Shown in pieces: positions 55,983 to 64,000 of a stretch of DNA of 64,000 bases (positions are counted from its first letter, which is position 1; every line of letters begins with the position of its first letter). Made by a program: the position numbers and the translations under genes. The notes beneath the pieces are model-generated. The model searched no databases, was not told the DNA's origin, and saw only the letters and a list, made by a program, of their open reading frames with translations. Origin of the DNA: Cryptomeria japonica (Eukaryota; Streptophyta; Pinopsida; Cupressales; Cupressaceae). The stretch covers positions 264,463,925 through 264,527,924 of the forward strand of contig NC_081415.1 of NCBI RefSeq assembly GCF_030272615.1. The letters run 5' to 3'.

Positions 55983-58900
55983 TGTCACGAACCCTATTTT
56001 TCCATAATTATTTAATTAGGAAAATAATGTTTATTTTTCACAAATGAAATGGAAATGAAATGAAATTGGAATTGTCAATGAAATAAGATAGGAGATCGAA
56101 TGCACTGAAATGATTTGTATACAATCGAATGAACAGTAATATTGTTTATTGCAAAATTAGGATCCTCATTGCTAATGATCAACTGAGTGCAAGTGAATGC
56201 AAGAACTGGTGAATGCAGATGAAGGTGAGAACATGGTTCAGGTAGAGTTGTCTTAGCTCTTGGATTTCATTAGAATAGATGCAATCTCTCACATGCCACA
56301 TTAGGATTTATAATTTGCATCTTGTAATGATGGATGATATAAATGACCTTATTTGAATGTTTTCTTAAATTGGAATGATCAATTTGGAATGAGTAGTAGA
56401 TTGATTTAAATGTTTATACATGTGCATTGAATTGCATGATTTGAGCAGTGATTGAATTAAATCCAAGTTGCATGAGTGAAAATTAGTTGGATATTTAAAC
56501 TTATGAAATACATCGACTTAATGTTGTTATTAAAGATGATTTAGTGTCTCTAGCACAAGATAATGCAAATGTAAATTTTATTTATGATTGACGTGTTTAC
56601 AATTATATGGAATTCGTATGCATGCAATTTCGATAATTGTTTTATAATTTATGTCTTATTTTAAAGTGATTAGATAATCTTTTCAGAATGAATTGTTATG
56701 TTTTAAAATATGCTTGTATATGATTTAGGATTATATATCTCTCTCATAATTATTTTAAAACCTTTTTACAAATAGAAATAAATAATCGGACGTTTAATAT
56801 AAATATAAAATTAATTTATTATATATCCTAATGTTTTAACTAGGTTTTCTTTTATTTTAAAATGTAATAAAACCGTATTATAAATATGTTATTATTATTA
56901 TTATTTTATTAATATGTAATAGTCATTTATATATATATTTATATATATTATCAAAAGGTGGTGGGTTTAAGTCTTAAGTCAGGGACTGTTAGAAAGAAGC
57001 TGATGAGGGTGGTCAACTTGGCACCACGATTGCTAGCAAATGATAGAGGAACCAATGAAAATTGGTCAACCTGGCACCACGACTCATAGTGAAATGACAA
57101 ACTTGGGTTGGCAGGTCGATACCCATCAACATAGTCAAACCTAGCAGAGATGTGGCAACAATGGCAATGAACCTGCACTTAACACTAAAGTGTTTGAAAG
57201 CAAATTAAACTCTGCATGCTATCAATAGGTAAATGAAGTGATAATCTTGTAACTGCTCCATACAAACAGCAGAGACCGCAATCTGCATTAGATATCGAAC
57301 ACTTAATATTAGTTAAACATTAGTTAAGTCGAAGAAGACAGTTTGATGGGGAGGGGAGTAATAATTAGGTTTGTTAGTTAGTTACAGAGCTTAGCGACAT
57401 GTAGACATACGTTGATGAGTTCTAAACCATTTGAAACTGAAACTATTTTACGGACTAACTGATGTGGCATCACAGATAGTTATAGTAGTGATTGAAAGCC
57501 AAAAGAATAGCAGAAAACATAGCATGATATTAGGATAAATAGAAGCATAAGAATGATAGAGACATGAGAAGATAGAAGGAGAAAATATGCAGAGAATAGA
57601 AATGTTATAGAGAACAATGATATTAGAAGAGTGACAGACTGAGAATCATAGAGAAAGAAGGTAGATTGGATCACTATATATAAACCATTGAGTTGGAAGA
57701 GAAGAGGAACATAGATGCAACAAAGGATTAGAGAATGGAATGTAGAAGAGAAAAGTAGTGGAGATTTAGACATATTTACAACCAAATTGTAAAAGATCAA
57801 AGATGATCATCTCCGATTTAGCATCAAACTTAAGGGTTAGGCTCTTGAATGAGTGTTAGTTGTTCTATTATTATTAGAGAAATTCTCAAAATATAGAAAG
57901 GATAATAACTAGGAATAGAGAGCTCGTGAGATAGAAGAGTGTCGATGTGGAAAGCATTGGAATCCAAACCTATTGCAGACAATTTGAAGTTAACAGGGAT
58001 CATAATAGACATGGATCACGTTTCTTGAAGTAGGCTCAAATCTAGCATGTTTTGACATAAAGATTTAAGAGAAAAAGAATGATCTAGTTTTAGATTTATG
58101 CAATATTCTAATCGAAGGGTTAGAATTGCGATATGAACCATTTTTAATTGTTTCAAAATAGGATCATGTAAATATAGGTGCAATAATGAATATGTTCTTA
58201 AAAATTGTTGATAAACATAAGTGAAATTCATAAAAATTAGATCACCAAATCCTTTAGGAACAGAGTAAGAGGTTAGAGAGAGAGAAGATGAAATATTACG
58301 ATTATGACTTATTAAATAGTGAAGTTTGTTTTGATATCATAAAGAAAAGACTTACACTTTCAAATTAGGTCCTTGCATGAAGTGAAAAGATGGTTATCAG
58401 GTGTCTCACCAAAAGGCCATATAGATAGGCGCTTTATGAATTTTCATCATGTTAGATTATTGTTTTGGTAGATTAGTAAAATCAGTGAGTTGAGTATTTA
58501 AATCATGAAAAGTCAAATATTAGTATTAAACTAAATATGATGCTTTGAGAAAAGAGGTTAATGAACCAAGACACATGGGAAGATAGAGAGCTTAGACGAT
58601 ATAAAGTTAGAATTTTAAACCATAAGAAATGGAATGCAAGTTAGTGATTATGTTATTTAAATGTTTTGATAATTGAATAAAAGAACGTGTGCTTATTTTA
58701 TTCAATTTATATGTAAAGATACATACATGTGTTACACCTTCTTAATATTTAATTCTTGTCTTTAAATTGCTTGAAAGATAGAAGCGAAAGATTGTTTTCT
58801 TTCAAATATATATTTGTTTATCCATGAAAGATTGCTTCCTATCAGATAGGATTGGTTGTAATAAAATATTGATTCTTTCAATTTCTATTAAATGAAAGAT

Positions 58901-59713
58901 TGTCTTCTTAAACATTATATTATTATCTTATGAGATATAGGAAGCTAGAATTGAAAAGGCGAAAGATTGTCTTCTGTATATATTTATTCTATATTTACGT
59001 GATCAAAGCTAGATAGGCTTGTGTATGGAAAGTTGCCTTCCAGGATGGGTGCCGAATATGGAATCTTATAGATAATAGTTGTTTTTTCCAAACTATTTAT
59101 TTTTGCTATGCCTGGCATTATACTCGATTGACTAATCAAATTGAATAAACCATTGAAATAGATGGAAAAATTTTATTTATGCTCTGTACCATATCCTTGA
59201 TTAATCTTGCATGTTTCTTAATGGAATTAGAAAAATGAATTGCATGTATAATCTAGGCATGCACCAGATTCCATCTTGCCTTTCAAATTCATGCAGGGTC
59301 AGGTATTCTTGATTGACTAAGAATTCTGGGGAAGCGTAAGCTTCAAGGTTGGGCAGAAAAAGCTCTTGAGTCTTGTTCTCGTCTTCAGGCTAAAGATTCA
59401 ATTGATGATAGCTTGGGTTGCAGATCAACAAACGCATCTCACCCTTTACTTTGTATTATTTATTATTGAGCTTATGGCAACTTGAAATGCCTAAGTATTG
59501 TATGATTGAGATACTAATTATATCAATTTATTGAATGAAGAATCTTTATCTTTTATAGAAATTTCATGTTTATTACAATCTAAATGGAATGATCAAATCA
59601 TGTTATGGATGGAAAAGTGGAATGAAGTAGACTTATTAATTGACTTATGAGCTTATTTAAGAATAAAGAGTATTTTGGCTATTGTTGAAGTTAACTCAAT
59701 TTACGTCTTTACA
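55983..59713 (+). repeat. candidate long 5' LTR of the chromovirus-like element
   Basis: Right end ..ctttaca followed by the PBS is convincing. The left end TGTCACGAACC at 55983 is a guess, since no second LTR is available. TATA box ctatatataaacc at 57674-57686 faces right, giving U3 and U5 parts. Internal repeats: ggtcaac(t/c)tggcaccacga at about 57,013 and 57,064, and four gaaagattg(t/c) motifs at 58,780-58,910. No gene-like ORF. Confidence 0.5.
57674..57686 (+). promoter_or_regulatory. TATA box in the candidate LTR
   Basis: ctatatataaacc, a strong plant TATA match oriented toward the PBS and internal region. Confidence 0.55.
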
Positions 59714-59716
59714 TTT

Positions 59717-59728
59717 TGGTATCAGAGC
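59717..59728 (+). promoter_or_regulatory. primer-binding site, tRNA-Met type
   Basis: TGGTATCAGAGC, a perfect 12-base complement of the initiator tRNA-Met 3' end, three bases after ..ttaca. Confidence 0.85.
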
Positions 59729-61945
59729 ATGTTTTATAACTGTAGGGCCTATGAGTCCACTTCATGAATGAATTCTTGTGCTTAGAAAACTTGCTATTGG
59801 ATATCTAACACATGATACTTGCAAATTAAGAAGGAGCACGAAGTTTTTACAAGGTGAATTTATGACAACATCCTAGAAGAGGAGGATGGTTGATTAAGGA
59901 AAAAAAAATATTTCCCTCCTATTATGAAATGAATTTGGGATATTCAAGATGAGAATTATAAGGTCAAGGAAGGGAGTTGTCTATTTCTAGGATGAAAGAA
60001 GAAAGGAATCAACTTCTAAACCAAGAGAGAAGAAATAGCTAACTAAGCTGTGTAGGGTAACAGAAATCCCATCTACCATTCCCTTGGGAGACAAGAATGG
60101 TTGGACTATCCAATTGAGGAGATAGATGAAGAATGAGCATCTGCCTACTGAGTCAACTATGTTTATTTTAGATAAGTCAAAAGGATGCACCCTATTGACT
60201 CCATGAGACGAGATATAAATTTGGCTGATATCATTTATGAACAATCGATAAATAAGGTTGTTTTTTGCGAAATCAACATGGTGTTCGGATAGATGGAGAA
60301 AGAGTATCTCCTAGAATGACATACTTAATGGACACATTCGTCAGATGATAGTTTATTGAGTAAGAGTTGGGTACTTATATAGTAAAGTTGTAAATTGAGA
60401 TTTTATTGATATGAAAATGATGGTTTTTATTAGAACCTAGATGCTTGAGATGCTTGATTTATTAGACTGATAATTATTCTAACTTGTATCTTGCAAAAGA
60501 TAATAGACTATGTCTATAGTGTACGAGGTAGGTACTATTTAGATAGGAATTATGGATGATATGATGAAATCTTCATAGGACTTTGTATTCTAGTTTTGTG
60601 TCCTTATCTTCAAACATGAAATTGTAGTTACTATGTTTGATACTCTCTCTTGCACACTCTGGAAAAGATACCCCAATGTGTTGTAACACTCATTCATGTG
60701 TGACTACTCCTAGTCACTCAATACATTTGACATGTATTTGGTTTGATGCTTTATTTGACTTATTGATGAATTATTTGATCAGTGATTTTTGAATGAGTTT
60801 TGACTTCTTAACTTGATTATATTTTCTTTTTCTTTTTCTAAATGGATGAGTCACCAATTTTCTATTTTGTGACCCTTGGTTACACTTGACTTAATGTTTC
60901 ATTATGCAGATTTTATAATTTACTGTTGAAATTGATCACTTGTTCTCTTAGCCTTTATGGTGGCTAGTCTAATGTTTATAATTTCTATCATCTTTTGGTT
61001 GCATATTGCATTCCTTCCATATCATGTTCATAGCAAACCCCTAATAGTATGTCCAAGAGAGTAAGAGTGGAGAGTGTACCAAACATAGGTGTTGTGTCAG
61101 TTAGGGCAATAATACTATGTATTTGTGCAATTTTTAGTTTGAGTAAATTTAATGTGTGGAATAAGAGGATAGGCCTTGCAAAGGTAAATAAATTTTTATA
61201 TACATATTTAGTAGATAGACAAATTTAAATTAGCTCATCAATTATATGAGATCTTACTTCCTTAGTTTTTACCTTCGAGATCATGTGACCGTGAAAGATG
61301 TTTTTTGTTAAAAGTAAGTTTTGGAGTCTTAAACATCCAAGAATATATGGTATTTGGCATAAACACACATTTGAGATAATTGAGTATAAGGTTGTGCTAG
61401 TAGTTGTATAACATATGTTATGATGTTAGGAAATTTTGTGTCGTCATGGTTGCCTTGTTATTTGTCGATTAAGAGAATACATAGTAATTTGGAAATCTTA
61501 TGGATTGATAGAATTTTAAGGTATGAAGCAAATTGAGTTGGTTGGAATAGTTGGAAATAAAAAGGAAGTCAAATGATGGGTTCTCATAGATCAAGAAAAT
61601 TTTATCTACCATGTTTACTATAAAGTCAAACTTGAGATAGCAATAAATGCAAAATCACTTGGAAGAAAAACATTATTAAGGTTTTGAAATAGATATTTTG
61701 GATCATAGATTTGATAGATTTGAGAAAAGAACTTGAGGATAATTAAGAACATCAATGAAGGATGTACTCACTTAGAGGCAGAAACTTGAGGAAGTAAATA
61801 TTGCACCATATTTAAAACATTTGGAAATATCTAGTTAATCTAGAGAATGTTGATAAAGATGTGACAAACCTAAGAACTCTGGAAAAGATAGTTGAGTATG
61901 TGGCACAATGTTTAGCAATCGATAGTTGAACAGGATCATATAATA
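59729..61945 (+). other. degenerate internal region of the chromovirus-like element
   Basis: No RT, protease or gag motif could be read in any frame. All + frames are dense with stops. Bases 60,640-61,110 are more T-rich than the surroundings and may be a separate fragment. Confidence 0.4.
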
Positions 61946-62940
61946 GGACTTTTGTATCAAACCTGAGTATAGGTGGCAGGAAATCAACATGAAATTTATT
62001 CAAGAATTGCTTTTGAGTAAGAACAAGCATGATATTATAGTTGGATAGTGTCAACAGATTGACAAAGATTGCATATTTCGTACTTGGATATATATAAAGA
62101 TGAATCATTAAATCTTGTGAAGACATTTACTCATTCAACTTATCAATTGCATGGAGTGTCAAAAAAATAGAAATATCAAATAGAAATATTTGGATGAAAT
62201 TTTGGAATTGGACAATATTGAATATACCTTTGGGAACTAAATTAAATCAGCATGACATCTTTAGTAGATGACCGAAAGAAAAAAAAAGATTTAATCATAT
62301 TATGGAAAATTCTTTTTGATGTATCACATGGGTTAGAAATGCAAATGGAAAAAAAATATATATTTACCTTTGGACTGAGTTGGCATACAACAAAACCTTT
62401 TCATATGTTTTTAAGGAATGATACCCATTATGATGCTTTATGACAGAAATGACAAACATTTGTCAGTTGGAATAGGATAAAGATAGGATCATCATTGGTT
62501 CTAATATGCTTAAAGACACGAATGAGCAAATGAAATTGATCAAGAATACATTGGAAGAGATAGTCGACAGACAAGAAAAGCTATGATAATAGAAACAATA
62601 CTTTTTGATATTTGTTACTAAAGAAGAAATTCTTATGAGGGAGAAGCCTCATAAGAGCTTTATTTTATTGAGGAAATCAACAAAGTTGGTACCAAGATAT
62701 GTGGGACCCTTCGATGTGCTGGAAGTATGAACCCAGTTGCTTATGGATATAGGATCCAGGAATGGTGCTAGTGGAGCACATCCAAATTCTTGATCAGATT
62801 AGCGTTAAGACTACTTAGCAGAGATTTCACTCAGTATTCGATACAATGGGACCAATATTCTGATGATAGTGCTATTTGGAAGGATGATGCAATGATTGAC
62901 TGTCATATTCATCTTTTTTTTTCTTAGAGTAGTATTTTCT
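61946..62940 (+). pseudogene. chromovirus-like integrase remnant
   Basis: Across shifting + frames: PEYRWQEINMKFI and NKHDIIVG (about 61,960-62,040), where relatives have the PEW.WE.I.MDF block; QLHGVSKK (about 62,140); a text parallel to the AFAYN block (ELAYNKTF, about 62,375); KDTNEQMKLIKNTLEEIVDR (about 62,510); KLVPRYVGPFDVLE (about 62,685), the conserved C-terminal GPF motif; QILDQISVKT and a chromodomain-like end (about 62,790-62,930). The first catalytic Asp is Lys and the DRD-type motif is NRN, so it is inactive. Confidence 0.7.
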
Positions 62941-63043
62941 TGATGCACGAAATACTTAAATACTCTGATTTTGATTTACATGTTGTAAATTTGGATAGTA
63001 TAGATGGTACTATTATTGTTATATTTGATTGAGACCACAATGT

Positions 63044-64000
63044 TGTTGGCATATGTGTAGAATTTGATGACATGATGATATTGCATGTTGTCATTGATGT
63101 CAATATGCTGAAATATGAACTGGTATATTGATGAAAGCAACTGGCAAGAGAACCGGTATGATGGTATGAAGTGAACCGGTATAATGGTATGAACTGGTAT
63201 ATACAAAAAGGTGAAACGGTATGTTGGAATGAGAACTGGTATATGCAAAGTTTGTATCAAGGTTTCATTTGATATGACTACCAGTTGGTAGTCTCATCTT
63301 CAGGGTTTTCGGTTGATGCATTTCAAGTCTATGTGATTCGGTCGACATCCTGTGATGAGTTACAATTGTAATGAAGATCAGAGCGCGTTGCCATGTCATC
63401 CTTGTGCGCGTGAAGAATCTCTTTGAGGATATTGCATGAAGAAGATTGATTCTATCCACCTCGAGAATGTGCAAAATCTTTGTAAACGGTGGAAAGCGCG
63501 TGATGGGTTATCAGCTTCCAGAAGGCGAAGAACGAACGATGGAGAATGTCTTGAGATTTGTTCAAGATTGTTTTACCCTATGTAATGTGTTTAAACGATC
63601 AGGATTGGACCGATTGTATTGATAACCTAGATGCTTAAGGGTTTAGGGTTTATGCTACCGACCTAAATGTTGTCTATAAGGTTGATGATGTTTGTTGTTG
63701 TAAAGTTGTTGGAAAATGTTGTGTGTGTATCCGAGTGAAGAGATACTTGATTCTTGCTAGAACAGGGAAGTGAGTAGAGACCTGCAGAGTGTGATTGCAT
63801 AAGTAAAGGAACTGAAGTGGATCTACCTTGGAATTAAGTGTTGTTCTCATATCAGTGTATTACCTGTTGACTTCTAACCATTTCAGCAATTGGAAAATCC
63901 CTTAACCGGGTAGCTTTAATAGGATTTTTGTAAATCCTTTAACAGGGTGACTCAAAATCATTGAGTTCTTTAAATCCTCTTACAAGGTAACCTTTAACAG
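63044..64000 (+). repeat. copia-type LTR, truncated by the window end
   Basis: Starts TGTTGGCATATGTG, like the LTRs of A and B. Bases 63,115-63,250 hold six gaac(c/t)ggtat-type motifs, and 63,890-64,000 the recurring taac(c/a)gggt motifs seen in the copia and A LTRs. It lies directly downstream of the chromovirus-like integrase remnant. Whether it belongs to a copia element or to a non-autonomous relative cannot be told. Confidence 0.75.

Larger units (their letters stand above)
55983..63043 (+). mobile_element. decayed + strand gypsy element (chromovirus-like)
   Basis: Candidate 5' LTR (55983-59713), tRNA-Met-type PBS (59717-59728) and, near the far end, an integrase remnant ending in a chromodomain-like tail (about 61,950-62,930). 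Tekay/Del-type chromoviruses use this PBS and have long LTRs, so the parts agree. The internal region is only about 3.2 kb, so RT and most of gag are deleted or unreadable. The 3' LTR is not seen before the copia-type LTR at 63044. Confidence 0.55.

Noticed and set aside
63896-64000. ccctTAAC motifs considered as interstitial telomere repeats
   Set aside because: They do not form the (CCCTAAA)n plant repeat and are spaced 30-45 bp apart inside an LTR.

Overview
The window looks like nuclear DNA from a seed plant with a very large, repeat-filled genome. A gymnosperm is plausible but cannot be proved from the sequence alone. I see no host gene, rRNA, tRNA or CRISPR array. Essentially all 64 kb can be explained as LTR retrotransposons inserted into one another, most carrying stop codons or frameshifts. 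Insertion boundaries were called from TG..CA LTR ends, short target-site duplications (TSDs), primer-binding sites (PBS), polypurine tracts (PPT) and host reading frames that resume on the far side of an insert.

Layout. (1) Bases 1-1928 are the 3' end of a + strand Ty1/copia element (RNase H remnant, PPT, 3' LTR). (2) From 1929 to about 20009 lies the gag and leader of a - strand Ty3/gypsy element of the Tat/Ogre type ('gypsy A'). Its gag is split by an insert of about 1.6 kb (15139-16724) and by non-autonomous element C (2393-14737, TSD ccctt). The 5' LTR of C is itself split by a head-to-head cluster of AT-rich gypsy LTRs (9103-13859). (3) The gypsy A 5' LTR (20010-20034 plus 27602-28909) is split by non-autonomous element A (20035-27596, TSD taatt). 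(4) From 28910 to about 55980 is a second - strand Tat-like element ('gypsy B') with gag, protease, G-patch, RT, RNase H and integrase still recognisable. It is split by two sister copies of a third non-autonomous family, B1 (33090-41260) and B2 (46163-52774). (5) From about 55983 to 63043 is a decayed + strand gypsy element with a chromovirus-like integrase and a very long candidate LTR. (6) From 63044 to the end is the start of another + strand copia-type LTR.

The main discovery candidate is the set A, B1, B2 and C. These four elements carry three different LTR families and sit on both strands. All have the same organisation: tRNA-Met-type PBS, ORF1 (coiled coil followed by four CCHC zinc knuckles), a spacer of about 350-500 bp, a large ORF2 (about 1,087 codons in the best copy), a block of three G5AG tracts, and the LTR. 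None contains a protease, reverse transcriptase, RNase H or integrase that I can find. ORF2 has conserved landmarks (SRVH, WLD, a [VI]GY..RxN block, MGYE) and I cannot assign it to a known family. PBS, PPT block and LTR 3' end resemble those of the autonomous copia element at bases 1-1928, so that kind of element is the likely supplier of enzymes. This last step is inference.
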